The position numbers and the translations under genes were made by a program. Positions 1 to 8,250 of a stretch of 64,000 bases of DNA are shown in pieces (the stretch's first letter is position 1; every line of letters starts with the position of its first letter). The DNA comes from Aromatoleum bremense (GTDB lineage Bacteria; Pseudomonadota; Gammaproteobacteria; Burkholderiales; Rhodocyclaceae), in assembly GCF_017894365.1 (NCBI RefSeq), contig NZ_CP059467.1, positions 3,410,001-3,474,000 on the forward strand, in the 5' to 3' direction. The notes beneath the pieces are model-generated. The model saw nothing but the letters and a program-made list of their open reading frames with translations. It was not told where the DNA came from and ran no database searches.

Positions 1-264
1 GGTGTGGTGCAGCCCCTCGCGCCGCGCGATGTCGGTGCCGCTCTCGACCACCCCTTCGTCGATCAGCCGCTGCCAGTGAAACGCCCGCGACAGCGCGGTG
101 AGGATCGGCGCGTCGTGCTGGGCCTCGGCGGCGGGCGAGTGCGCGGCCGGAATCACATGCTTGCGCCCGCCGCGCCGCTTGATGCGGATCGGCAGTACCG
201 TGCGGATGCGAACCCCCTCGGCACTTTCCTGCAGCGCCTGGCCCGTCTGCTGGATCTTGGTCAT
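1..264 (-). CDS. recombinase-accessory protein, partial (runs off left end)
   Basis: The first 88 residues are present; the rest lies beyond the left edge. The ATG at 264 overlaps the recombinase stop as ATGA, so the two genes are translationally coupled. The visible part has a basic stretch (IKRRGGRK) and then LSRAFHWQRLIDEGVV and IARREGLHH. This matches, from memory, a small family that regularly follows serine recombinase and DUF2924 genes in proteobacterial integrated elements; the REGLHH region looks like the first helix of an HTH. A role in recombination or DNA binding is inference. Two degraded relatives lie at 27229-27489 and 28740-29048. Confidence 0.7.
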   Translation of the reverse strand, partial: MTKIQQTGQALQESAEGVRIRTVLPIRIKRRGGRKHVIPAAHSPAAEAQHDAPILTALSRAFHWQRLIDEGVVESGTDIARREGLHHT

Positions 265-1610
265 GCCGTTGCCTCCTGTTGTTCTTCGACCTGCAGCAGT
301 TCGCAGCCGATCGTGTTTGCGTGCAGCTCACCGACCAGTTCCCGCCAGCCCGGTTCGCGCCAGACGATCTCCAGCGTGTCCTCGGTGACGACCACCCGTT
401 CGATGAGCAACTGCACGATGCGCTGCTGCTCGGCGGCGAAGAGTTGCCGCCAGACACCCGCGAGGTTGCGCAGCGGCAGCACGATGTCCGGTTCCGTGAG
501 CTGCGGGTGGTCGTGGCGCGCCGCATCGCACACCGCCTGCGTCACTTCCGGCGCGAGCAGGGCGGCGTGGACTTGCGCCAAGACCATGTCCTCGATGGGA
601 GCGGCTGGCAGCATCCCAATCGGGTGCTTGCCGGCACCATAGCGCAGGGTTCGGCGCGGCACGTAGTAACGGTAGCGACGCCCGTTGGCCTTGGTCGTGA
701 AGGAGGGCTGCAGGCGCTCGCCGTCGGCGGTGAAGAGTAGCCCCCGCAGCAGCGCCTCATCGACCCGGCGCGCCCAAGTGTCGGTGCGGCGCACATTGAT
801 GTTCTCGGCGAAGATCGTCTGCACCGTGTTCCACAGCGCCTCGTCGACGAGCGCGGCGTGCTGACCCGGGTAGCTCTCGCCCTTGTGACTGATTTCGCCG
901 AGGTACAGGCGGTTGCTGAGGATCTTGTGCAGCCCCTGCTTCGAGAAGGGCGTGCCACGGCGCGAGGTGATCTTCTCGGCGGCCAGTGCGCGCACGAGAT
1001 CGGTGGTCGAGCGGCAGGCGACGAACTGCGCAAAGACGCGCCGCACGAGCTTCGCCTCGCCGGGCTCGATCACGAGTTGCCGTGCCTCGACGCGGTAGCC
1101 CAGCGGCACGACGCCCCCCATCCACATGCCCTTGCGCTTGCTGGCGGCGATCTTGTCGCGGATGCGCTCGCCGGTCACCTCCCGCTCGAACTGTGCAAAC
1201 GAGAGCAGGACGTTCAACATCAAGCGGCCCATCGACGTTGTCGTGTTGAACTGCTGCGTCACCGACACGAAGGACACCTTGTGGCGCTCGAAGACTTCGA
1301 TCATCCGGGAGAAGTCGGTGAGGCTGCGCGTGAGGCGGTCGATTTTGTAGACGATCACGATGTCGATGCCACCGGCCTCGATGTCGGCCATCAGCCGCCG
1401 CAGGCCCGGCCGCTCCATGTTGCCCCCCGAAAAGCCGGGGTCGAGATAGTCATCGGCCACCAGCGACCAGCCTTCCGAGCGCTGGCTTGCGACATACGCC
1501 TTGCCGGCCTCGCGCTGGGCGTCGATCGAGTTGAACGACTGATCGAGCCGCTCATCGGTGGATACCCGGCAGTACACCGCACAGCGCTTCTTTGTGACGA
1601 CCGCACTCAT
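261..1610 (-). CDS. large serine recombinase
   Basis: 449-residue site-specific recombinase. The N-terminal resolvase domain shows AVYCRVSTDE, with the expected catalytic Ser in RVST, then DPGFSGGNMERPGLRRLM, YKIDRLTRS and FEREVTGERIRDKI. The recombinase domain (GVVPLGYRV, then TSRRGTPFSKQGLHKILSNRLYLGEI) follows at roughly residues 160-260. The C-terminal half is shorter than in many large serine integrases, and I see no Cys-rich zinc-ribbon motif. The ATG at 1610 forms an ATGA overlap with the DUF2924 stop; the longer upstream reading frame is a shadow of that gene. It is the likely integrase of the mobile element spanning the left 9 kb; its att sites were not identified. Confidence 0.92.
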   Translation of the reverse strand: MSAVVTKKRCAVYCRVSTDERLDQSFNSIDAQREAGKAYVASQRSEGWSLVADDYLDPGFSGGNMERPGLRRLMADIEAGGIDIVIVYKIDRLTRSLTDFSRMIEVFERHKVSFVSVTQQFNTTTSMGRLMLNVLLSFAQFEREVTGERIRDKIAASKRKGMWMGGVVPLGYRVEARQLVIEPGEAKLVRRVFAQFVACRSTTDLVRALAAEKITSRRGTPFSKQGLHKILSNRLYLGEISHKGESYPGQHAALVDEALWNTVQTIFAENINVRRTDTWARRVDEALLRGLLFTADGERLQPSFTTKANGRRYRYYVPRRTLRYGAGKHPIGMLPAAPIEDMVLAQVHAALLAPEVTQAVCDAARHDHPQLTEPDIVLPLRNLAGVWRQLFAAEQQRIVQLLIERVVVTEDTLEIVWREPGWRELVGELHANTIGCELLQVEEQQEATA

Positions 1611-2065
1611 CGCCCACCTCCGGTCTTCTTGAGCCCAAAGAACGCCGGCCCGGACCAATGCGTGCCGGTGATCGCACGGGCCACCGCCGAGAGGCTGCGG
1701 TAGGATTTGCCGTCGAGCGCGTACTGGCCATCCGCGGTGACGACCACCCGGTACTCGCGCTGCTCCCACTCGCGCACCAGCACCGCACCGGGCATCAAGC
1801 GCACCTGCGGGCCGCGTCCGGTCTTGATCTTCGAGTGCCGCTCGCCGCAGTCGGCCAGATGCGCCTTGACCTCGGCGGGCAGCCCGCCGTAGGCGAGCTC
1901 CTGCAGGCGGTACGCCAGGCGCGCTTCGAGGTAGCCGCGATTGACCCGATTGGGCCGGCGGGGGAAGTGCTGATCCCACAAGGTCCACAGCGCGGGCATC
2001 GGCAGCTCGGGCAGCGCCGCCACTTGCGCAGCGACGCTCAGACTAGAGGAAGATGCTTTCATCAT
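1607..2065 (-). CDS. DUF2924 protein
   Basis: About 152 residues, from one of two adjacent ATGs (2065 or 2062). The motif LWDQHFPRRPNRVNRGYLEARLAYRLQE and the later LMPGAVLVREW, YALDGKSYRSLSAVARAITG and HWSGPAFFGL are typical of DUF2924. These small proteins almost always sit just upstream of a serine recombinase in integrated elements. Function is unknown; a recombination directionality or accessory role is only inference. An in-frame upstream ATG at 2092 lies inside a promoter-like element shared with two other genes of this element, so I prefer the downstream start. The gene overlaps the recombinase by 4 bases. Confidence 0.85.
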   Translation of the reverse strand: MMKASSSSLSVAAQVAALPELPMPALWTLWDQHFPRRPNRVNRGYLEARLAYRLQELAYGGLPAEVKAHLADCGERHSKIKTGRGPQVRLMPGAVLVREWEQREYRVVVTADGQYALDGKSYRSLSAVARAITGTHWSGPAFFGLKKTGGGR

Positions 2066-2088
2066 CGTTCTCGGTGGTGGAGACGTGT

Positions 2089-2119
2089 CCATGAACGCGC
2101 TGTGGCCGGCACAAGGCAA
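2089..2119 (-). promoter_or_regulatory. shared promoter/leader element, copy 1
   Basis: Read on the minus strand: TTGCCT, 12 bases, then AGCGCGTTCATGG, ending about 25 bases upstream of the DUF2924 start. The same arrangement with exactly the same 12-base gap occurs at 8739-8769 and 9257-9287, also just upstream of minus-strand genes. It fits a -35 box (TTGCCT), 17-base spacer and weak -10 (GTTCAT). Confidence 0.55.
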
Positions 2120-2154
2120 GTCACAACGCGCTCTCGTGGCGGCTCGCGGCGCGA

Positions 2155-2529
2155 TCAGCCTCGATCCGTCCGGTAGGTCACACGCGCGCCGGTCGTGCGC
2201 TCATTGACCGCCATGAACGTGATCGCGTCGTCCCACCGACCGCAGGCGATATCGGTGTCGTCGGCATCGACGGGCATGATCCAGCCGGTGATTCCAGGCG
2301 GAATCGTCAGCAGGTCCCCGGGACGCGTGATCAACCAGCACGGACCGCTCGCGGCCTGCGCCTCGGTGAGCAGGGCGGGATCGACAGCCGGAAAGTTCTC
2401 GTGCGAGAAAATCGGCCGCCACACCAAGGTTGTGCCGCGCTCGAACCAGTGCCGCACGCACTGCTCCATGTCGTTGCCGGTCGGCGCGATCGTCTTCCAT
2501 TCGCAATCATGCGTGGCTGCGTCTTGCAT
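2155..2529 (-). CDS. hypothetical protein, 124 aa
   Basis: Not recognised. A mixed alpha/beta-looking protein with an acidic surface and several Trp residues. The segment LITRPGDLLTIPPGITGWIMPVDADD suggests a beta-rich core. No signal peptide or membrane segment is visible. A strong Shine-Dalgarno sequence (GAGGAGG) lies a few bases before the ATG at 2529. It lies in the same minus-strand gene train as the replication and recombination genes, with only 18 bases to its upstream neighbour, and so belongs to the mobile element. The gap to the DUF2924 gene is 89 bases and contains that gene's own promoter-like element. Confidence 0.75.
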   Translation of the reverse strand: MQDAATHDCEWKTIAPTGNDMEQCVRHWFERGTTLVWRPIFSHENFPAVDPALLTEAQAASGPCWLITRPGDLLTIPPGITGWIMPVDADDTDIACGRWDDAITFMAVNERTTGARVTYRTDRG

Positions 2530-2547
2530 CCTCGTTTCCTCCTCGGT

Positions 2548-2931
2548 TCAGCGGCGCCGGCCGAGCCAGCGGGCGATGCGGCTACGTTGCAGTTGCACCG
2601 CGTAGCGCAGGTACTCGCGCGTCTCGGCGATCGCCCAGCCGAGTCGCACGAAGCGGTCGTCCTCGCGCTTTTGCCGGCGTCGACGCGGCAGTACCGTCGG
2701 CAGCGTCTGCGGCGGGCGCTCGGAGCCGAGCGGGATCGGCGGCACCTCGGTGAAGTGAATGCCGCCGCCGTCCGCCTCAGGCGTGCTCACGACGACGTCA
2801 AGCTCGGGGGGCGGCACCGCCTCCAGCACGCGGCGCAGATCGGCGGCGGTGGCGCGGCGCGCGAGCTGCACGAGCGCCGCCTGGCGCGCGAACGGGTTGG
2901 TCTGGTCGAACTGTTCTCGCTTCAATTCCAT
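2548..2931 (-). CDS. hypothetical protein, 127 aa, basic C-terminus
   Basis: Not recognised. The N-terminal half is predicted helical (REQFDQTNPFARQAALVQLARRATAADLRRVLEAVP). A Pro-rich linker follows, then a very basic tail (PRRRRQKRE, QRSRIARWLGRRR). The charge suggests nucleic-acid or protein binding, but this is inference. The ATG at 2931 has a GGAGAG ribosome binding site. A longer open frame reaching 3678 is a shadow of the coiled-coil gene upstream. The 160-base gap to that gene is GC-rich and has no recognisable feature. Confidence 0.72.
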   Translation of the reverse strand: MELKREQFDQTNPFARQAALVQLARRATAADLRRVLEAVPPPELDVVVSTPEADGGGIHFTEVPPIPLGSERPPQTLPTVLPRRRRQKREDDRFVRLGWAIAETREYLRYAVQLQRSRIARWLGRRR

Positions 2932-3095
2932 CTGGTCTCTCCAAAGGTCGAGGGGTGCCAGCTTTCCGCGCTGCGCTTCGCGGTTCGCGCCGGCGGGCGT
3001 TACGTGGCATGGCGCATGGAGACGCGTGCCGGGAAGAACGGCACGCACAGGGCCGACGGCGATATGCCACGACTGCCGCCGTTGGCCCTGTCCTG

Positions 3096-3938
3096 TCAGA
3101 TCGCCGGCACCTCCGCTTCCAGCCGCGCCTGGGTCGCCTCGACGACGTCGCGGGCGATCTCGATCTCGTAGCGATCGGCCGGGTGCGACAGGTGGCACTC
3201 GTGCCGGCTTACCGCGGCGCGGGCGACGAGCTCGATGAGGGTGGGCAGCTGCTCGTGGAGCTCGAGTTCGGCGACCGTCGCGCGGGCGTGAAGGAAGCGG
3301 GTGCGCGCTTCGCGCAGCGCCTCGGGAATCGCCTGCAGCTCGGTGCCGAGCGACTCGACGCGCGCCTGCAGATCGGTGCGGGTGGTCTGCGCGACCCGCA
3401 GCTCCGTGTCCAGCCGCAGTAGCGCCTCGGGCATCACAAACGCGCCGTCGCCTTCGATCATCGACGCGCTCGCCGCCTCGGTCTCGGCGCTGATCTGTGC
3501 CGTGAGCTCGGTCACGCGCGCATCGATCTTGCCGATGAGCGCCTGCGCCTTGTCGCGCTCGGCCTGGAGCGAGTGGCGTTGCCGGCCGAGCTCGGTCATC
3601 GTCGCTTGGGCGCTCGCGAGCTGCTGCGGTGCCTCGATGCGCTGGCGCAGCCCGCTGTGACGCTGCTGCAAGTTCCACAGCGCGCGCTCCAGTTCATGAA
3701 CGCGTTGCTCGGCGGTGTTCGCAGCCAGCCGAGCGGCTTTCTCGGCCGGGCTCATCTGCAGGCGCTGTGGGTGGCGCGCTTCGAGCTCACGGCTCGCGTC
3801 GCGCTTCACCGCGTGGTCCTCGCGCGCCGCAGCGAGCTCGGCTGCGGTTGCTTCGAGCTGCGCAGTGGCCTCGGCGAGCTCGGCCTGCAGCCCGGCGAAA
3901 TAGCCGGACGACTTCTTGCGAAACGGATTGAGTTTCAT
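3096..3938 (-). CDS. coiled-coil protein, 280 aa
   Basis: Almost entirely alpha-helical, with long Ala/Glu/Leu/Arg heptad-like stretches (AELAEATAQLEATAAELAAA and further runs to about residue 230). This predicts an extended coiled coil. The N-terminus is short and basic (MKLNPFRKK) with no signal peptide. The C-terminal 40 residues contain His and Cys (SRHECHLSHPADRYEIEIA). The ATG at 3938 has an AAGGAG site seven bases upstream. Family not recognised; structural, nucleoid-associated or phage-type scaffold roles are all possible. It sits between the replication gene and the recombinase genes and shares their strand. Confidence 0.75.
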   Translation of the reverse strand: MKLNPFRKKSSGYFAGLQAELAEATAQLEATAAELAAAREDHAVKRDASRELEARHPQRLQMSPAEKAARLAANTAEQRVHELERALWNLQQRHSGLRQRIEAPQQLASAQATMTELGRQRHSLQAERDKAQALIGKIDARVTELTAQISAETEAASASMIEGDGAFVMPEALLRLDTELRVAQTTRTDLQARVESLGTELQAIPEALREARTRFLHARATVAELELHEQLPTLIELVARAAVSRHECHLSHPADRYEIEIARDVVEATQARLEAEVPAI

Positions 3939-3954
3939 CGGGTGACTCCTTCTC

Positions 3955-4137
3955 TCAGCGGGTGGGGTACTTGCGCGCGAGCAAGGCCTGCATCGCGCGC
4001 ATCAGCACGTTGGCGGGGTGGGCGTGAGCGGCGGGCGTGCGCGGGGCAGGCGGCGCCGATGGCTCACGAAGCGTGCGAACCCAGGTGGGCTCGACGTAGG
4101 TGCGGACGGTGGTGCGACTACTCACGATGTTCTCCAT
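3955..4137 (-). CDS. small hypothetical protein, 60 aa
   Basis: A short open frame starting with ATG inside the last 20 bases of the replication gene and ending 16 bases before the coiled-coil gene. The overlap on both sides and the absence of other content in this gap support a real translationally coupled gene. The product is basic and Pro/Ala-rich in the middle (PSAPPAPRTPAAHAHP), with an amphipathic C-terminus (LMRAMQALLARKYPTR). No family recognised. It could still be a chance frame in GC-rich DNA. Confidence 0.5.
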   Translation of the reverse strand: MENIVSSRTTVRTYVEPTWVRTLREPSAPPAPRTPAAHAHPANVLMRAMQALLARKYPTR

Positions 4138-7117
4138 AGCGAATGCCGTGCTCTACGCCGCGCGGCGTGGCGTTGGGGATGGGTTCGGAAAGCGGGCGAG
4201 CGGCGCCGGCGAGCGGATCGCGCGCGAGCGATGCGCTCAGATGTGCCGAGCAGTGAGCGGCGGGCGCCGCGGGCTGGGAAGGGGGGTTTGGTGGAGTTGG
4301 GGGGTTTATTCCCCCTTGCTCTATATACTTGGCAACTGCCAAATCGCTCGCGTAAGGAGTGGCAAACCCACCTTCTGCACCAAACCCCCCTTCGGCCTGC
4401 TTCACCTGCCACTTCGAGACGCCGTGCGCGCGTCCACCGCGCTCGATGCGAAGCCCCTCGCAGATCCGCCCGGCCATGCGTTCGATCCAGCGTCCCAGGC
4501 GTCGCGAGTTGATGCGCCCGTGCTCGCCGGCGATCTCCATCAGCACGTCCTGCAGCCGCCCCCGGTCGCTATCCGCGGGGATGCGGCCGCTGACCACCGG
4601 GTCGGTGGCGAGCGTGATCGCCTCAGCCACCGACTTCGGCTTGTCGCCGAAGAGCGCGTGCCAGCACGTCAGCAGGCTGCCGAGCTTGCGCGTCTCCGGG
4701 TCTTCCTCGTAGGAGGAGTCGATCGCGTCGCACGGATCGGCGACATCGAGCAGTCCCTGCCGCCCGACCCACAGCACCGTCTGGCGAACGAGATCGGACC
4801 AGTCCTCGAAGCTCGCGGTGCGATCGCGTGTGACCGGCGTGCCGGTGCTGAGATAGCCGCATACCAGCACCAGCGCATGACGCACCAGCGCCTGGCGGTG
4901 CTCGCGCACGTAGCGTTCCGGATCGAGGGCGAAGGCGCGCCGGTAGGGCTTGTCGCTGTGCGGATCGATGCGACAGGTGAGCAGGCGCCGGTTCAGATCC
5001 CCGACCAGCGCGACGTTGTTGCCGGTGGCCAGAAAGAGCCCCGTTGCCGGCACCGAGATTGTCACGGAGGCGCCCAGCACGCGGTCGCCGTACTCGCGTG
5101 CGGTCAGGTAGGCGCACAGCGCTGCGCTATCGAGTTGGCCGGCGATGTTGTCGAAGATGAGCGCGGGTTTGCCTTCGCGCAGCGCGGCCAGCAGCCGCTT
5201 GCGCAGTTCTTCTTCCTCCAAGGTGGGGGGCATCAGGGAAGCCGGATCGGCGCCGGCCAGAATCGACAGGCAGACCGCCAGCAGCGACTTGCCACTGCCA
5301 GCGCTCGGTGCGGTAAAGAGGAACCCGGGCGCGGTCGGCAGCACCGCGCGCAGTGTCGCGGTGAGCAGGGCCGCCAGCATCACGCCGCGGTCGATCGGGC
5401 CGACGAACGGAAAGTCCTTGAACGGATACCAGAGCCCGTCGATGGCCGCCCTCAGTTGCTCGACGCTCGGGTGCAACGGGATCGCGGCCTGCTCGGGCTC
5501 GTTCAGAATCAGCAGCAGCCCGGTTTGCGGGTCGTGACCGTCGCGATCGAGCACGCGGGCGTCGAGGGTCAGTACCGGCGCGGTCAGCACCGCCCGCAGC
5601 TTGGGCAGCCCGTAGCTGCCGCGCATCGCCAGCACGCGCTTGGCCAGATCGAGCGGGCAGTCGACCGCGTACCAACTGTGGGATCGCTGGCTCAGCCGCT
5701 CGAAGTTGATCAGCGCGCTCAGGTGCACCGTCAGCCATTCGGCGCTGACCGGATAGACCATGCCGCGCGGGCTCACATGCACGAGCTCGCCGCCGCGGTC
5801 GAACACGGTGCCGTCGAGCCGCATCAGATCGAGGACGCTGCGCACCAGCCGGTGCAACTCGCCGCCGATCAGACGCAGCGTGCGCGCCGGCCGGTGCAGC
5901 GTGTAGCGCGTGCCGCCGTGCGCGTGGCTATAGATATAGGGGCGGCCGGCATTGCGCAGGTTGATCCACGCGATGCGTGCATCGCGCTGATAGTCGGGCT
6001 CCAGCGGATCGGCACAGCGGCGGTTGTGGTAGCGCTCCGGCGCATCGAGCATCGCACCGACGCTGACCCGCTCGCCGTCATCGAGCACCAGCTCGAAGTC
6101 GCCCATCAGGCGCTTGTCGCGCACCGCGCGCAGCAGGAGCTTGCGACCGATCTCGGCATCGGCTTCCGGGTGGCGGCTCTGCCAGTTCGTCAGACGCTCC
6201 TCGACCCAGCCGGCGTGGGCCAGGTTTACTTCATTCTGAAGGTCGGGCTCCTGTTGAAGGGCGCTCTTCAGCGCCGCGAGTTGGGCACGCTCAGCCGCGC
6301 TGAGATCGGCAAGGGTGGCGGCCGTATCGATCGGCTGTGCGTCGCAGTTAAAGATCACCGGAGCGGGCTGGCGCTGCGCCAGGGGCGGTTCGCACTGCGC
6401 ACCGCCGCAGAAATCCAGCCGCTCGGGCTGCCACACGGCGGCATCGACGACGGTGCGTTCGAGCAAGGCGCCCGAGCGCGAGACGTCGAAGCGGCCGTGA
6501 CCGGCCAGCCACAGTCGATCGACCAGCGTTTGGCCGGCGCGCGCGATGTCGTGCGCGTCGGCCACGACGATATAGAGGCGCTGGCCGGTGATCGCGCGCA
6601 GGACGTCGCCGGTCTCGGTGTTCTCGATGCAGGACGAGGCCGACGGGCGCCACAGGTGCGGGGCGTCGCGCAGCTGCGGCCACGCGGCGTACAGGATGTC
6701 GCGCCACGCTTGCGGACACAGAGCCTCGCAACCGGCGGCCGGATCGTAATCGAGCATCATCAGGCCCGGACCGGTAGGCCAGCCAAAGTGCTCACGGGTG
6801 CGGGAGACGATCGGCAGCTCGGCCGGGTTCTCGGGGATCGTCGGGTGGGGGAGCTCGCGCTTGGGAACGATGCGAACGGCCGCGAACCGGGCGACGCCGA
6901 AGGCCGCGGCGTGGGCGGGCGTGAGTGCGGTCAGGACCGTGGCGAACTCCGCGAGATTCGTCACCGCCACCTGCTGCGCTTGCCCGCTCACCAGCACGCC
7001 GCCCGATTCACGCGCGAGCGTGCCGTCCGCGTCGAGGCGAAAGGCCTTCGACAGCCGGCGCGGTCGCTGCGCGTGAAAGACGGTAAAGCGGATCGGCTGT
7101 GCGCTCCGGGCGGTCAT
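4118..7117 (-). CDS. replication protein: putative primase with AAA+/D5-like helicase domain
   Basis: 999 residues. The N-terminal third carries LMMLDYDP near residues 119-126, consistent with the hhhDhD metal-binding motif of archaeo-eukaryotic primases (PrimPol). The central-to-C-terminal helicase module has a Walker A (PSAGSGKS, near residue 605), Walker B-like LIFDN, sensor LFLATGNN and an arginine pair in LNRRLLTCRID. The last 80 residues are Pro/Ala-rich and probably disordered. The ATG at 7117 forms an ATGA overlap with the preceding gene and has GAGGAG five bases upstream; a GTG six bases further up is possible. It is the likely replication initiator of the element. The PrimPol assignment is less certain than the ATPase. 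Confidence 0.8.
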   Translation of the reverse strand: MTARSAQPIRFTVFHAQRPRRLSKAFRLDADGTLARESGGVLVSGQAQQVAVTNLAEFATVLTALTPAHAAAFGVARFAAVRIVPKRELPHPTIPENPAELPIVSRTREHFGWPTGPGLMMLDYDPAAGCEALCPQAWRDILYAAWPQLRDAPHLWRPSASSCIENTETGDVLRAITGQRLYIVVADAHDIARAGQTLVDRLWLAGHGRFDVSRSGALLERTVVDAAVWQPERLDFCGGAQCEPPLAQRQPAPVIFNCDAQPIDTAATLADLSAAERAQLAALKSALQQEPDLQNEVNLAHAGWVEERLTNWQSRHPEADAEIGRKLLLRAVRDKRLMGDFELVLDDGERVSVGAMLDAPERYHNRRCADPLEPDYQRDARIAWINLRNAGRPYIYSHAHGGTRYTLHRPARTLRLIGGELHRLVRSVLDLMRLDGTVFDRGGELVHVSPRGMVYPVSAEWLTVHLSALINFERLSQRSHSWYAVDCPLDLAKRVLAMRGSYGLPKLRAVLTAPVLTLDARVLDRDGHDPQTGLLLILNEPEQAAIPLHPSVEQLRAAIDGLWYPFKDFPFVGPIDRGVMLAALLTATLRAVLPTAPGFLFTAPSAGSGKSLLAVCLSILAGADPASLMPPTLEEEELRKRLLAALREGKPALIFDNIAGQLDSAALCAYLTAREYGDRVLGASVTISVPATGLFLATGNNVALVGDLNRRLLTCRIDPHSDKPYRRAFALDPERYVREHRQALVRHALVLVCGYLSTGTPVTRDRTASFEDWSDLVRQTVLWVGRQGLLDVADPCDAIDSSYEEDPETRKLGSLLTCWHALFGDKPKSVAEAITLATDPVVSGRIPADSDRGRLQDVLMEIAGEHGRINSRRLGRWIERMAGRICEGLRIERGGRAHGVSKWQVKQAEGGFGAEGGFATPYASDLAVAKYIEQGGINPPTPPNPPSQPAAPAAHCSAHLSASLARDPLAGAARPLSEPIPNATPRGVEHGIRYGEHRE

Positions 7118-7368
7118 GCGCACTCCTCATCGGAGAGCCGCGCCTTGAACCAGTCGCCGGTGATGCCGATGCAGTAGTACTCGCGTCCGGGGCCCGGATG
7201 GTTGCGGTCGGGCACGATCCACAGGTTCTCGATGGGGTCGAAGGACCAGGTGCCGGCGCCAAAGAGCGCATCCAGGAACTGCGGCATCCCGCCGGTGGCG
7301 AGGGCGCGTTGCACTTCGCGCTTGAAATGCCGCGTCCGATGGCGTGCAAGGGAGGCGGCGCGGCTCAC
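7114..7368 (-). CDS. hypothetical protein, 84 aa
   Basis: The GTG start at 7368 overlaps the stop of the HTH gene (GTGA), and its own stop overlaps the replication gene start (ATGA), so the three genes are coupled. The product begins with a basic helix (ARHRTRHFKREVQRAL) and continues FLDALFGAGTWSFDPIENLWIVPD and EYYCIGITGDWFKARL. No family recognised. The aromatic-rich second half looks like a small beta domain. Position suggests a partner or regulator of the replication protein, which is inference. Confidence 0.7.
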   Translation of the reverse strand: MSRAASLARHRTRHFKREVQRALATGGMPQFLDALFGAGTWSFDPIENLWIVPDRNHPGPGREYYCIGITGDWFKARLSDEECA

Positions 7369-7556
7369 GGGCGGGCCTCCCGGCGCGTCGGGGCGGCGAG
7401 GCCCTGGGCTTCGCACGCTTCGACTTGGTCGAGCGGATACAGCACACGGCCGACCACGCGCAGGAAGCCCGGTCCGGTACCCCGGCGGCGCCAGCGCTCG
7501 AGGGTCTTCTCGCTGATCTGCCAGCGCGCCGCGAGCTGTTGCGGGGTGAGATGCAT
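7365..7556 (-). CDS. excisionase/AlpA-like helix-turn-helix protein
   Basis: 63-residue DNA-binding protein. LTPQQLAARWQISEKTLERWRRRGTGP is the typical winged HTH of the HTH_17/AlpA/excisionase group, followed by the wing (FLRVVGRVLYPLDQVEACE). It is the first gene of the minus-strand train. In related elements such proteins act as recombination directionality factors or as transcriptional activators of the integrase region. The 3' end overlaps the next gene by 4 bases. The start ATG at 7556 has an AGGA-type site (GGAGGACATCG) upstream. Confidence 0.85.
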   Translation of the reverse strand: MHLTPQQLAARWQISEKTLERWRRRGTGPGFLRVVGRVLYPLDQVEACEAQGLAAPTRREARP

Positions 7557-8218
7557 CGATGTCCTCCGTGGTCTGTTCCATCACCGCTGGCCCTGTCCAG
7601 TTGAGGATCAAAGGTCATTCGGTGATGCTCATGGAGTGACATTGTGCCTGATGCGAATTGGTAAAAAGGTACGCTGAATCAGCATGATATCTATCTAGTA
7701 CGAACTGTTACCCTCCTTGGCTCTTTAACCCTATCTATGCCTCATGAGTACGAAAACATGCCCTTGAGTACTCGCTGTTACTCTCCAGTTCGGACGTTGG
7801 GCGCATTCGGCTCGCCGCGACGCGTGATCGGGGTCGCCTTGGTGGCACTGTCGGCGAGAAACGACCGCCACTACCGTCGCCGAGGGCCGGCGTACGGTGT
7901 GACGATGGTGATGGTCGTGATGGTTGATCTCCACTGTCTGGGCGGCAAAGAGAGATACACGCCGGTCGCGACGGGTCCTTCCTGGCGAGAAAGCGATACG
8001 GGGGGCGCGCGCGCAGCATCTCGCTACCGACCGGGTGCAAATTGAGGTTTGCAGGGGTTTGCGGTTGGCGGCCCCGAGCGCGGAAAACCCGCCGATGACG
8101 GGTGCGGTCAGGGAGGTCGTGGCATCACGAGGCGTGACGCCACATTGCGCGGCGTACCTGCGGACGATCGGGGACGGGGAGAAAGGGGCGGAATTGAATT
8201 CACACCCCTTGGGACGCA
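7557..8218. other. long intergenic region upstream of the mobile-element gene train
   Basis: About 660 bases without a convincing gene. The first 200 bases, up to about 7760, are markedly more AT-rich than the surroundings and hold direct repeats and a short dyad (GCTGAATCAGC, 7673-7683). They therefore probably contain the promoter, and possibly the replication origin, of the minus-strand train. The rest (7790-8200) is ordinary GC-rich sequence in which I see nothing specific. Confidence 0.5.
7697..7786. repeat. direct repeat pair upstream of replication genes
   Basis: Two 20-base copies, AGTACGAACTGTTACCCTCC (7697-7716) and AGTACTCGCTGTTACTCTCC (7767-7786), start 70 bases apart and match at about 15 positions. 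A further GAGTACGA lies between them at 7746-7753. Their place in an AT-rich patch in front of a replication gene train suggests regulator or initiator binding sites (iterons), but two copies are few for a classical iteron array. Confidence 0.4.
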
Positions 8219-8238
8219 GTCTGCGCTGGAGCGCAGAC
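8219..8238 (-). terminator. hairpin just downstream of the DUF3489 gene
   Basis: Perfect inverted repeat GTCTGCGCT / AGCGCAGAC with a 2-base centre, 12 bases beyond the stop of the minus-strand DUF3489 gene. There is no T-run after it, so it is a stable hairpin of terminator type rather than a canonical intrinsic terminator. Confidence 0.45.
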
Positions 8239-8250
8239 CCCTGGCATCCG

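Noticed and set aside
1611..1988. N-terminal extension of the serine recombinase by 126 codons
   Set aside because: It is a shadow of the DUF2924 gene; the recombinase fold begins at the ATG at 1610, which is coupled to the DUF2924 stop.
4100..7177. Plus-strand frame of about 1000 codons opposite the replication gene
   Set aside because: It is the GC-rich antisense shadow of the primase/helicase gene. It has no motif, no ribosome binding site and His/Gln/Arg-biased composition, while the minus-strand frame has Walker motifs and coupled neighbours.
7737..8045. Open frame of 102 codons in the region upstream of the mobile-element genes
   Set aside because: No ribosome binding site, no family, and a frame of similar length exists on the opposite strand, so chance in GC-rich DNA is the simpler reading.
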